64,000 bases of DNA from an uncultured Lachnospiraceae bacterium. GTDB lineage: Bacteria; Bacillota; Clostridia; Lachnospirales; Lachnospiraceae. The number at the start of each line of letters is the position of its first letter. Within the stretch, counting starts at the first letter, position 1. Made by a program: the position numbers and the translations under genes. The notes under the pieces were generated by a model. It saw nothing but the letters and a program-made list of their open reading frames with translations, did not search any database and had not been told where the DNA came from. The stretch is taken from positions 34,322 through 98,321 of the forward strand of contig CAJUGD010000012.1 of the NCBI GenBank assembly GCA_910586205.1. Reading direction: 5' to 3'. Of this stretch, positions 43,583-51,120 are shown piece by piece.

Positions 43583-44740
43583 ATGCAATCATACCAGTTA
43601 GAAATTAAACAACTTGTGGACTATCCACGCTGCCGGATTTACCGGCAATTTATTCAGAACTTAATGGCAGATCGGAGCATTCGTACAAGCGGGGGTTCCG
43701 GTCTTTTTTATTATACAGTACTCTGCAACTATGCAAACTTCCGTACTTCTTACCTCCGCATAGATGGTATCGGCTATACGGTATATCCCGGTGAGTGGAT
43801 CTGCACCGTGAAAGAACTGTCCGCATGGTTCCGTACCCGTTTCCAGTGCCAGGCAGTCTCCATCCTGGACGAACTACAGAAACGCCACCTTATCTCCTAT
43901 CTTTTCCTCGACCGTGGAAAGGTGATCAAATACAAGATTCGTGACTGGAAAAAGCATAATACCGTATTGGACTACAACTGCCCCTGTCAAAAAGAGACCG
44001 GGTTTTTCTTCATGCCGGTTGTAGTTGCAACAGAACTGGTCAGCGCCGGCCGCTGCTCCGAAATGGATATCCTTTTGGATCTGTGGATGTCAGCCGTCTA
44101 CAATGACAGCCAGGTGCAGGGTTCGGAGATCGGCCCGGTTGTTTATCTCCGCAACGGCTCCGGTTCCCCGCTGGTAACTTACAGTGAGATGGCTGTCCGA
44201 TGGGGCATCTCCAAAGCAACAACAGGGCGCGTGCTGAAAAAGCTTGCTGATATGGACTATATCTCCTTAATGTCATTTCCCGGAAGGACAGGCAGTGTGA
44301 TTTATCTGCACAGCTACCTTTCCACTATGTTCCAGATATCGGATGTCCTTGTTGATAAAGAGGAGGTTGCCATGGTTCTGAAAATCAATATCACTCTGCC
44401 GGATGAAACGGATTCACAGGCGGATTCTGCCATTACAGAGCATGAAGTATGCGTTTCAGAAGAATTATCCAGCGTTTCAAAATCAAACATGGAAGCTGTC
44501 ATCAGCAAGATGGCGCAAGTCCTTGATGCACAGGGGATTTCCTGTTTCCAGTGCCCGAAATCCATATATAAGTTATATTCTTTATCAGACGCCTGCAGGG
44601 AAGATTATATATCCCACATACAGAAAGGTGCTGTACGGTTCGGAATGGCTGTATCGTGCGGGGAGGACAAGCCGGTCTACACCTTTGAGCTGACGCTCTC
44701 TCCCACCGAAAAAGACAGGGAAGGAGGTGCCAGGGCATGA
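43583..44740 (+). CDS. ICE protein with two winged-helix-like domains
   Basis: A 385-residue protein I do not recognise by name. It shows two winged-helix-like segments: residues ~70-130 (VKELSAWFRTRFQCQAVSIL, then ELQKRHLISYLFLDRGKVIKY) and ~195-250 (TYSEMAVRWGISKATTGRVL, then KKLADMDYISLMSFPGRTGSV). Double winged helices are typical of plasmid replication initiators and of element regulators. The C-terminal third is acidic and unlike known domains. It has an AAGGAG site and overlaps the next gene by ATGA. A regulatory or replication role in the ICE is inference. Confidence 0.6.
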   Translation: MQSYQLEIKQLVDYPRCRIYRQFIQNLMADRSIRTSGGSGLFYYTVLCNYANFRTSYLRIDGIGYTVYPGEWICTVKELSAWFRTRFQCQAVSILDELQKRHLISYLFLDRGKVIKYKIRDWKKHNTVLDYNCPCQKETGFFFMPVVVATELVSAGRCSEMDILLDLWMSAVYNDSQVQGSEIGPVVYLRNGSGSPLVTYSEMAVRWGISKATTGRVLKKLADMDYISLMSFPGRTGSVIYLHSYLSTMFQISDVLVDKEEVAMVLKINITLPDETDSQADSAITEHEVCVSEELSSVSKSNMEAVISKMAQVLDAQGISCFQCPKSIYKLYSLSDACREDYISHIQKGAVRFGMAVSCGEDKPVYTFELTLSPTEKDREGGARA

Positions 44741-45285
44741 AAAAGGATCAGGAAGAAATGAACATTGCCGATAACCCGCTGTACCATGATACCTGGAAGC
44801 TGCTGAAGAAATACAGGGATGTGGTGTGGAGCCTGGAGCTGTCCGTCCAGCAGGTACGTAGTCGGTTTGAGATCGAATATGGGAGTTCCATTGAGGATTT
44901 TCTGGAATCGGTTTATGTGGCAGGGATAGATCTGTCAGACCGCAGTATAGAACACCATGCCAAATGCATCGAACGTAGCCATCGGATGCTGAAACTTCTG
45001 GACACTTCCATCGACCTGCTCCGTACCAAACACAAGAATGGGGAGAACTACTACTGGCTGCTGTATTACTCCTTCCTTTCCCCGCAGCAGTTAAGAAATG
45101 TGGAGGAGATCATAGAGAAACTGCGCCCCCATATCCGGGATATCAGCTTCCGCACCTATTACCGCAGGAGACGGGAAGCGATTGACGCACTTAGCTCTAT
45201 CCTGTGGGGGTATACGTCTAAGGACAGTATCGACATTCTGGAGAAGTTCTTTCCGGATGATAAGGATACCGGGGAACAAAAATAA
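44737..45285 (+). CDS. ICE protein of unknown function, sigma/ArpU-like layout
   Basis: A 182-residue, helix-rich, charged protein. The middle has SIDLLRTKHKNGENYYWLLY and YYSFLSPQQLRN, and the C-terminus has ISFRTYYRRRREAIDALSSILWGYTS. The layout, with a C-terminal basic recognition-like helix after a Tyr-rich segment, recalls ArpU-type phage late regulators, but the match is weak. The start overlaps the stop of the previous gene (ATGA), so the two are translationally coupled. Confidence 0.5.
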   Translation: MKKDQEEMNIADNPLYHDTWKLLKKYRDVVWSLELSVQQVRSRFEIEYGSSIEDFLESVYVAGIDLSDRSIEHHAKCIERSHRMLKLLDTSIDLLRTKHKNGENYYWLLYYSFLSPQQLRNVEEIIEKLRPHIRDISFRTYYRRRREAIDALSSILWGYTSKDSIDILEKFFPDDKDTGEQK

Positions 45286-45333
45286 GCAACTATATGATAT
45301 TTACAGGCAATCAGGCCGGATTGGAGAAAATAT

Positions 45334-45858
45334 ATGATAACATTGACCGAGGATGAAAAGAGAATGGTTTTCCAGTTAGAGGGTTGCCGCAGGTATGATG
45401 CAGTACAGGAGATTGCTGTGCTCTGCCGGTATACCCGTGACCATGATGTAAAAGCAACTGCAGAAAATCTGTTAAAGAAACTTCGTGAACTTTCAGAAGA
45501 TGACTGCAGGGAGCTGATCTGTGACATTCAGAGAAATTATCGCCTGCCCTGGAAAGCAAGGACTGTTGGGGAGATGATCGCTGTGGCCCGGCAGGAATCC
45601 GGCGCCCAGAAACTGGAAGGGCATGACATCATGGCACTGGAACGTTTTGCTCCAGAAGTGACGCATATGATTGTGTTTGATGTACTTTCGAGCGAATCTC
45701 CCATAGGAGATAAGGGTGATCGGATGCGGCTGTTTCTGACAGAATTCGGATATAGAAATGCGTTGGAGAACCAAGGCAATCAGTATATACATATAAGGAA
45801 TCACGCTAGAGTAATAGCCGGAAATCTAAAATATGACCACACAGACAAGGATTTATGA
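45334..45858 (+). CDS. ICE hypothetical protein
   Basis: A 174-residue protein without a recognised domain. It begins with a helical segment (TEDEKRMVFQLEGCRRYDAV), has a second helical part with DCRELICDIQRNYRLPWKAR, and ends in a mixed region with MRLFLTEFGYRNALENQG. It has a TTGGAGAA site and follows the two ICE genes by 48 bases. A hairpin at 45880-45918 ends this group. Confidence 0.5.
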   Translation: MITLTEDEKRMVFQLEGCRRYDAVQEIAVLCRYTRDHDVKATAENLLKKLRELSEDDCRELICDIQRNYRLPWKARTVGEMIAVARQESGAQKLEGHDIMALERFAPEVTHMIVFDVLSSESPIGDKGDRMRLFLTEFGYRNALENQGNQYIHIRNHARVIAGNLKYDHTDKDL

Positions 45859-45879
45859 TTTGCATTTCTACAGCATAGC

Positions 45880-45922
45880 AAAGAGGCGACTATTTATTAC
45901 TTCGATAGTCGCCCCTTTAAAA
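45880..45922. terminator. Bidirectional terminator between ICE genes and immA-like gene
   Basis: AAAGAGGCGACTAT (45880-45893) pairs with ATAGTCGCCCCTTT (45905-45918), with a single mismatch. It separates converging transcripts. Confidence 0.65.
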
Positions 45923-45925
45923 TCT

Positions 45926-46531
45926 CTAATACCAACTTTCACGCTCTCGGTCTAATTCATCATAATATTCATCGTAAAAATACTTTGTTTTGGGAGGATA
46001 TTTCGCATCAATGTAATTTGCAAATTGCATTTGTACAATATCATCGTACTCATTGGAATGGTCGAAACCATATTTATTCAGGTACCCCATTTTCTTTTGT
46101 GCTGCTTCTTCACTTAGACCGAAGCATTCCACAAGAAAACGTACATCTATTTTATATCCCCGTTTCGCAATGGTTTTAATGAGAACATTAGGTGCATTGG
46201 CCTGTGCTGCAAAAAAGTGTGCCTCTATTTCCTCTTTTTCACTGTGTTTTTTGTGATCACATTTAACATGACCTATTTCATGCCAAAGAGTATGCTTCAT
46301 TCGTGGTCCATACTTCTCTTTATTGTATAAAATTAGTGTAAGTCCTGGACGCAACCCTTTTAAAAGAAAAGCATCTTCCAATTCATGTCCTAATGTTATT
46401 TCATCCATGGAAAGTCCTGTTTTTTTAGCATAATTCTGATAACTGCTTATCATTACCCCTTTACACTTTATTTTTTTTGCTGGTATTGGAAACTCTTGTA
46501 TATTTAGCTCTAACAGAGTCAAATATGCCAA
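45926..46531 (-). CDS. immA: ImmA/IrrE family metallopeptidase
   Basis: About 201 residues. The zinc-protease motif is HTLWHEIGHVKCDHKKH (HEIGH) near residue 85, followed by EIEAHFFAAQANAP, which provides the third ligand. In ICEs such as ICEBs1 the ImmA protease cleaves the ImmR repressor and so switches excision on; the adjacent XRE gene fits that role. The start is uncertain. An ATG at 46564 overlapping the repressor stop would be coupled, but that frame has TAA after seven codons. The usable start is then TTG at 46531, without a clear ribosome site. A nonsense mutation is possible. Confidence 0.8.
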   Translation of the reverse strand: MAYLTLLELNIQEFPIPAKKIKCKGVMISSYQNYAKKTGLSMDEITLGHELEDAFLLKGLRPGLTLILYNKEKYGPRMKHTLWHEIGHVKCDHKKHSEKEEIEAHFFAAQANAPNVLIKTIAKRGYKIDVRFLVECFGLSEEAAQKKMGYLNKYGFDHSNEYDDIVQMQFANYIDAKYPPKTKYFYDEYYDELDRERESWY

Positions 46532-46560
46532 TGAAGTTATTTATGACCACTCGAACATAA

Positions 46561-46908
46561 TCATTCCTCCTCATCTTCATCATCAAGAAGGAATCTGTCT
46601 ATAGTTTCATTAAATATTTTATATGCTTCTTTCCTTTTTTCTTCTGACAATTCACCAGTCTTACGCGCAATGATAACAAATTCTTCTGGAATCTCGCTAT
46701 ACCCACATTTTGTTAGTAGTAATGCTTTGTCAACTTGTAAAGCGGTGGCCAGCTTTTCAAGTGTTGCTGGATCAGGTTTAACGGCGTCCGCCTCAATACG
46801 GCTGATAGTGGAGTTTGTTACTCTTGCCAGTTCAGCCAACTTTCGCTGACTAATCGATTTTTCAGTTCTCAGTTGTATGAGATATTGCCCAAATGACATG
46901 CTTTTCAT
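46561..46908 (-). CDS. XRE-family repressor (ImmR-like)
   Basis: A 115-residue regulator with an N-terminal helix-turn-helix: FGQYLIQLRTEKSISQRKLAE and LARVTNSTISRIEADAVKPD, ending with TLEKLATALQV. The C-terminal half is an acidic helical segment ending DDEDEEE. Paired with the ImmA-like protease directly downstream, it is probably the element's repressor. Its promoter overlaps a palindromic site shared with the divergent DUF3892 transcript, so it probably represses both directions. Confidence 0.85.
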   Translation of the reverse strand: MKSMSFGQYLIQLRTEKSISQRKLAELARVTNSTISRIEADAVKPDPATLEKLATALQVDKALLLTKCGYSEIPEEFVIIARKTGELSEEKRKEAYKIFNETIDRFLLDDEDEEE

Positions 46909-46931
46909 TATAACGGCTCCTTTCTGAAAGA

Positions 46932-47018
46932 ATCATATCATACTTGTTCCACAAATGCAACAAAAAGGTGTTGCATCTATGGAACGGATGTGCTATAATG
47001 ATGTTGCATCAAAGGAAC
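46932..47018. promoter_or_regulatory. Divergent promoters with XRE operator repeats
   Basis: Minus strand: TTGCAT (46960-46955) and TATGAT (46937-46932), spacer 17, for the repressor gene. Plus strand: TTGCAT (46971-46976) and TATAAT (46994-46999), spacer 17. Both -35 boxes lie in half-sites of one palindrome, GTTCC-N5-ATGCAAC facing GTTGCAT-N4-GGAAC (46946-46985). GTTGCAT-N4-GGAAC occurs again at 47003-47018. This is a typical lysogeny-type switch with three half-operators. Confidence 0.75.
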
Positions 47019-47241
47019 GGTGCATTGATACAGAACAAAAAACAGCGGTATTGTGACTGGCACTCACAATCCACTGCCTTTCTGTAGCGACAATCCATTC
47101 AAAATGCAATGTCTGCTCCCTACAGCCATTTTAGCATTTTGACAGTTAATTTACAACCTCTATCTTCAAAATATAGCAGGTTTCTTATGGAAACAGCTCA
47201 GAATAACGCTCTGTAAATAATTATTTAAGGAGGTACATTCT
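47019..47241 (+). other. Untranslated leader of the DUF3892 gene
   Basis: About 220 bases between the plus-strand promoter and the AAGGAGG site. A short inverted repeat, ATTGTGA/TCACAAT (47050-47070), is the only structure I see. Confidence 0.4.
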
Positions 47242-47520
47242 ATGATGTACGCAAAAAAAATCCGAATGCAGAATGGCTGCAGAAACTCTAACAACACCCA
47301 GGAAATCGCAGAAATCTATGTGGATGGATGTGATAATCCGGGATTTTTTCCCAAAGCTGTCCTTCACGATTTTCTGAGAACAAATCCTAACAGCATTAAA
47401 GTTAATATTTCCCCTTATCCGTATGTTGTTCCCGCAACAAGCTATCGGGGAGAAAAGTATATTCGTTCAGAAGCAAATGATACCATACATGACAATTTAC
47501 TGAAATTACCCAGAATGTAA
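47242..47520 (+). CDS. DUF3892-like small protein
   Basis: A 92-residue protein. EIAEIYVDGCDNPGFFPKAV, followed closely by SIKVNISPYPYVVPATSY and then GEKYIRSEANDTIHDNLLKLP, resembles DUF3892 proteins, small beta-rich proteins of unknown function frequent in Firmicutes and their mobile elements. The start has AAGGAGG seven bases upstream. It is the first gene behind the plus-strand promoter of the XRE switch and is followed 11 bases later by a small basic peptide gene. Confidence 0.65.
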   Translation: MMYAKKIRMQNGCRNSNNTQEIAEIYVDGCDNPGFFPKAVLHDFLRTNPNSIKVNISPYPYVVPATSYRGEKYIRSEANDTIHDNLLKLPRM

Positions 47521-47531
47521 GGAGGTGTACT

Positions 47532-47657
47532 ATGGCTGTTCATCATGGTGGAAAAGTTGGCGCTGCTGGCAGAAGATTAGCATCAAAGTCTTCGAGCAAA
47601 AGTACCAAAAGTAAAGCGGCAAAGATATTAGTCAATCATAAAAACACAAAGCACTAA
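47532..47657 (+). CDS. 41-residue basic Lys/Ser-rich peptide
   Basis: The frame encodes MAVHHGGKVGAAGRRLASKS and continues with SSKSTKSKAAKI to a final NTKH. An AAGGAGG site lies six bases before the ATG. It has 10 Lys and 2 Arg and no acidic residue, so nucleic-acid or ribosome binding is possible. It belongs to the same transcript as the DUF3892-like gene and precedes a terminator. I do not recognise a family. Confidence 0.6.
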   Translation: MAVHHGGKVGAAGRRLASKSSSKSTKSKAAKILVNHKNTKH

Positions 47658-47697
47658 GGAAACTCAATCTTAAAGAGGTTTGAGCGCAATACCCATT

Positions 47698-47745
47698 AAA
47701 GACCGCCAAAAGAACATTATATAGTAATCTTGGCGGTCTTTATTA
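47698..47745. terminator. Bidirectional terminator
   Basis: AAAGACCGCCAA (47698-47709) pairs perfectly with TTGGCGGTCTTT (47731-47742) around a 21-base loop. It separates the DUF3892 transcript from the converging HD unit. Confidence 0.8.
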
Positions 47746-47768
47746 TGCAAATCAAAGAACTATATTTT

Positions 47769-49397
47769 TTAAAAAACAACATCCTTAAATAGTTTCTTAC
47801 AGATCTCTTGATTATCTATATCATCTTTATCTACATCAAGATTGTCTTTACGCTTATAAAAAAGATAAAAGAAGTTGTCTCTATCTCTCTCCTTAGCTTC
47901 TATAGCGGATACAATTTTTCCTACAGCAGCAATTTTTTCTCCATCTTTCGTTTGAAAAGCAATATTTGTTGCCGAAAAATCAGGTTTTCCAAAGCCACTG
48001 TTAAATTGCGATGCCATCAATATAACAAAATTACAACTAATACCCTTTTCGCTTGCATAACCTTCCAGAGAATGCACTACTTTTAAAATCATCTCTTTAT
48101 TCTCTAATTGAACCCTTTTTGTTTCTGAGTCCATATCAGTAGAAACTAAAGTTTCTTTTTCTTTTTCCAGTTTGGCAATCAAAGCATCGTCTATTACCCA
48201 GGAATCAGTACTTTTAATTAGGTATTTTGCTGTAACACTCATGGCCTGTTCAAATTTTTCTAACAAACTTCCTCCTGAAGCCATATCTAGTACGAATGCT
48301 TTATATTCAGCTTCTGACTTCCAAACAGGATGCCTTCTTATTCTGCGTTCAAAAAATTCCTCACATAATTGGCTATGAAAAGAATTTTTCATTAAATAGA
48401 TAATATCGTCATCACACAATAGGGAAATAGATAAACCATTTTTAAACTGTTGCCCCTTTTTGCTTAATGACTCCAATGAAAATAGCTTTTTTTCGTTGTC
48501 ATCAATTTTTTCACTAAGATAGCTAATAATATGTTGAAGTATATATGCTTCGTACAGTACAACAGGATGTGTCTGAATCCATTTCCTTTCCGCATCATGA
48601 GCATAAACTACATTCTCAATAACACTTATAGCATTCTTATAATATGCTATTTTATACTTTCCGTTATCTTTTGATATCGTAAGTGAAGAAAGAAGGCGCT
48701 CAAAATCAATATTGACCGTATCAAACCCAGTAATATACGCATCCCGAATAAGGTAATCCAATTTATCTACGTCTATTACTTTGGAATTTAGCATTGATAT
48801 AAAGCAATTCTTTATATTATTATCTATTGTTCCTTCTGAATATTTGTACCCTGTAATACAACGGGCAAAAAACTCTTTCTGTTCTACGCTATCAAAAAAC
48901 ATTTCAAATTCTAATATACCAATTATTGCACTCATAATCTCATGAGGTGCTGCGGCAGAACTTGAATCTTTTGGAATGTCTTTTGAAAAATTCTCATTTC
49001 CAATAGTTTCTATCAGTTTGTTATGTAATTGTGAATAATCATGATCCCTTCCAAGGTAAAACCCTTCACCTGTATGCGAAAATGGGGCATGGCCTATATC
49101 ATGTAATAAACATGCAAGTTTAAATAATTCTCCAATTCCCTCTAAATCCATAGAAGAATTGACTTTTTCCCGCACTTCTTTTATCAGTTGATTAACCGTT
49201 AATTCTCCCAGATAGAATACTCCCATTGAGTGGACAAAACGGTTGTGAACTGCGGAGGAATAAAGAGGAGAATAGCTGGTCTGTATAACCCGACGCAGCC
49301 TTTGAAATACAGCTGTATCAACAATATTTGTCATATAGGTAACAGGAATCTTTATATAGCCATAAATAGGATCTTTAACTCTTTTGTAGTCTTTCAT
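47769..49397 (-). CDS. COG1078-type HD-domain phosphohydrolase
   Basis: A 542-residue HD protein related to dNTP triphosphohydrolases. The family start KDPIYGYIKIPVTYM is visible. The metal ligands are complete: His in NRFVHSMGVF near residue 53, LACLLHDIGHAPFSH near residue 95, and Asp in DVDKLDYLIRDAYITGFD near residue 210. The C-terminal ~230 residues are helical and charged. Members hydrolyse dNTPs or other nucleotides. It has two bases of spacing from the unknown gene upstream, so they form a unit. The block is clearly more AT-rich than the transfer genes, typical of acquired ICE cargo. A defence role is inference. Confidence 0.85.
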   Translation of the reverse strand: MKDYKRVKDPIYGYIKIPVTYMTNIVDTAVFQRLRRVIQTSYSPLYSSAVHNRFVHSMGVFYLGELTVNQLIKEVREKVNSSMDLEGIGELFKLACLLHDIGHAPFSHTGEGFYLGRDHDYSQLHNKLIETIGNENFSKDIPKDSSSAAAPHEIMSAIIGILEFEMFFDSVEQKEFFARCITGYKYSEGTIDNNIKNCFISMLNSKVIDVDKLDYLIRDAYITGFDTVNIDFERLLSSLTISKDNGKYKIAYYKNAISVIENVVYAHDAERKWIQTHPVVLYEAYILQHIISYLSEKIDDNEKKLFSLESLSKKGQQFKNGLSISLLCDDDIIYLMKNSFHSQLCEEFFERRIRRHPVWKSEAEYKAFVLDMASGGSLLEKFEQAMSVTAKYLIKSTDSWVIDDALIAKLEKEKETLVSTDMDSETKRVQLENKEMILKVVHSLEGYASEKGISCNFVILMASQFNSGFGKPDFSATNIAFQTKDGEKIAAVGKIVSAIEAKERDRDNFFYLFYKRKDNLDVDKDDIDNQEICKKLFKDVVF

Positions 49398-49399
49398 GA

Positions 49400-49768
49400 C
49401 TATGCTCCCAATACTTGTACTGAGCGTTGATTCATAAATGCCAATAATACATCCAAAGCTAAATATCCTCTAAACTGTTGGATCAAATCCTCTACTTCTT
49501 TGTTTTCCTTTAACTTAATACCCCTTTTTCCGTTTTGTTCGCTTTCTTCAAAAAATTCAGAGTAATTTCTGAAAAGTGCATCTGTATTTTCCCTTGACAA
49601 AATGAGAACAGCCTTTTCTCCGTTCTCCTTTAAAATCTGGACTACCTCTGCCCCATACATTTCAATTTCATTGTAAGTAAGAAATCGCTGTCCACCCTTT
49701 TTCAGCATCTCAATCATTGCATTTGCTGCTAAGTCTTCAATTCCAATGTAAAAACACATCTCCGCCAC
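49400..49768 (-). CDS. Unknown partner of the HD phosphohydrolase
   Basis: A 122-residue protein without a recognised domain. It begins MAEMCFYIGIEDLAANAMIE and continues with a helical, acidic middle part (LFRNYSEFFEESEQNGKRGI) and a hydrophobic C-terminal helix (FRGYLALDVLLAFMNQ). A GAAGGAGTGG site precedes the ATG. Its stop is two bases from the HD gene start, so it is the first gene of a two-gene unit. It could be a regulator, an inhibitor of the HD enzyme or a sensor; the sequence does not decide. Confidence 0.6.
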   Translation of the reverse strand: MAEMCFYIGIEDLAANAMIEMLKKGGQRFLTYNEIEMYGAEVVQILKENGEKAVLILSRENTDALFRNYSEFFEESEQNGKRGIKLKENKEVEDLIQQFRGYLALDVLLAFMNQRSVQVLGA

Positions 49769-50137
49769 TCCTTCTTGTTTATATTTGGCATTTAAGCCGT
49801 AACCGCAAAAATGCAGTCTTTATCTACTGTAAAATAAAACCAACGCTTCATTCATTTATGAAAAAAGCGTTTAAAGAACCTATATATTTCAAATAGCAAT
49901 CACATATATTTTCAGATATTTTATGCAGAGGCAAAGCTATTCACTGAAAACAATCTCTTTTTTCTATTGCCTACTTAAATTATATGCCACATGTACCTAG
50001 ATAGTGTTATCCATTATATCATCTTTTTATACAAATTACAATCGGATTTTCTGCCCTAAAACAACGCCAATTTAGGTTATTTTAGTATGTTTTTCAGTTT
50101 GACAAAAGTTCACTTTTCATTTATGATTAGAAAAGTT
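49769..50137. other. AT-rich noncoding stretch, left part
   Basis: About 370 bases upstream of the HD unit. It must hold the HD-unit promoter. I see no gene and no strong structure in it. Confidence 0.5.
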
Positions 50138-50199
50138 AAAGATACATGGACAGGAATCAGGCTACCCGGGTAGTTCTCTCTTGCCTACTGTATCTTTTT
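50138..50199 (+). ncRNA. Hairpin of unknown function, terminator-like
   Basis: AAAGATACA (50138-50146) pairs with TGTATCTTT (50189-50197), followed by TT. Inside is a perfect 12-base palindrome, CTACCCGGGTAG (50162-50173). It could be the end of a small RNA, an attenuator or a recombination/nicking site. No gene ends just upstream on the plus strand. Confidence 0.4.
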
Positions 50200-50435
50200 A
50201 ATTTCTACATAAATTATTTGCTATGTAATTATGCTTTATATCATTAAATATGCTGAAGTCTAAGGTATCGATAAATCATCCAATGTGCCATTATTAAAAT
50301 ATCCTATATCTGGTTTTTCTTGACCGCATCAATCCTCTAACTATAATATAACCAAATAGAATGCTATCTGAGGATAGGGGAGACTCGTTTAATGACAGCC
50401 ATGGCTCTAGCGCCGTGTCATTTTAGAATCTGCTG

Positions 50436-50474
50436 TTGGCACGAAATTGGCACAATTCCGCACAAAATTGGCAC
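50436..50474 (+). repeat. Three phased TTGGCAC direct repeats
   Basis: TTGGCAC occurs at 50436-50442, 50447-50453 and 50468-50474, with 11- and 21-base periods. The last two are extended to AAATTGGCAC. The face-of-helix phasing suggests a protein-binding array just before the transfer operon. Confidence 0.6.
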
Positions 50475-50484
50475 GGTTCTGCTC

Positions 50485-50513
50485 TTTCCCCGTAAATGGG
50501 GATATGTTACACT
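50485..50513 (+). promoter_or_regulatory. Candidate promoter of the transfer operon
   Basis: TTTCCC (50485-50490) and TACACT (50508-50513) are separated by 17 bases; the -35 is poor, which would fit an activator bound at the repeats just upstream. CCCC/GGGG (50488-50501) forms a small palindrome over it. Confidence 0.35.
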
Positions 50514-50556
50514 AAATATGCTTAAAACTGTATCCAAAGCAATCCGGGCTGGCACG

Positions 50557-50587
50557 GCACCTTTCCAAAGAGGTGCTTTTTTTGCGC
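50557..50587 (+). terminator. Transfer operon leader terminator 1
   Basis: GCACCT (50557-50562) pairs with AGGTGC (50571-50576), followed by seven T. It lies ~130 bases before the first transfer gene. Confidence 0.7.
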
Positions 50588-50637
50588 CTCTGACCGCAGA
50601 TCCGGCTTTTCCCGACTGCCTGCCCGGAAGAAAGAGG

Positions 50638-50672
50638 ACCATGCCCGTTCCCGTGGCATGGTTTTTCTTTTT
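50638..50672 (+). terminator. Transfer operon leader terminator 2
   Basis: ACCATGCC (50638-50645) pairs perfectly with GGCATGGT (50655-50662), followed by TTTTCTTTTT. It lies only 34 bases before the start of the first transfer gene. Confidence 0.8.
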
Positions 50673-50705
50673 CACAACCAAATCTTATTTAAGGAGGTCC
50701 ACAAA

Positions 50706-51098
50706 TTGAGACTGAAAAACAAACTGCAGACCCCTGCCCCGGCAGGAAAGAAACCCGGACCCAGGTTCTCCCCTGCGAAAGCGGCCTATTATGCATTCCT
50801 GGGGTCCATGATGTTCCTGATGTCCACCCAGCCGGTCTATGCGGCGGATGTATGGACAAAAGCCACGGAGATCATGAAAGACGTCTACAACCAGATCGTG
50901 CTCATCTCCACCGTGGCCGCTATCGTCACCGCTTCGGTGGCCCTGCTGATGATGAACTTCTCCCGCTCCGGCCGCACGGTGGATGAGAGCCGCGCATGGC
51001 TGAAACGCATCTGCATCACCTGGGCGATTCTAAACGGACTGGGGTTCATCATGGCCTACATCACCCCGTTCTTTGCGGATGGCAGGTGGAGTGGCTGA
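50706..51098 (+). CDS. TrbC/VirB2-like conjugation membrane protein
   Basis: About 130 residues. After a basic N-terminus comes a hydrophobic segment ending FLMSTQPVYAAD, like a signal helix, then two further membrane helices (VLISTVAAIVTASVALLMM and ICITWAILNGLGFIMAYI). Two-helix mature proteins of this kind are VirB2/TrbC-like pilin or channel subunits of Gram-positive type IV systems. I chose the TTG at 50706, since AAGGAGG lies eight bases upstream; an in-frame ATG at 50658 sits within the terminator. It is the first gene of the transfer operon. Confidence 0.7.
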   Translation: MRLKNKLQTPAPAGKKPGPRFSPAKAAYYAFLGSMMFLMSTQPVYAADVWTKATEIMKDVYNQIVLISTVAAIVTASVALLMMNFSRSGRTVDESRAWLKRICITWAILNGLGFIMAYITPFFADGRWSG

Positions 51099-51120
51099 TG
51101 CCGGAAAGGAGTGATTGTTT

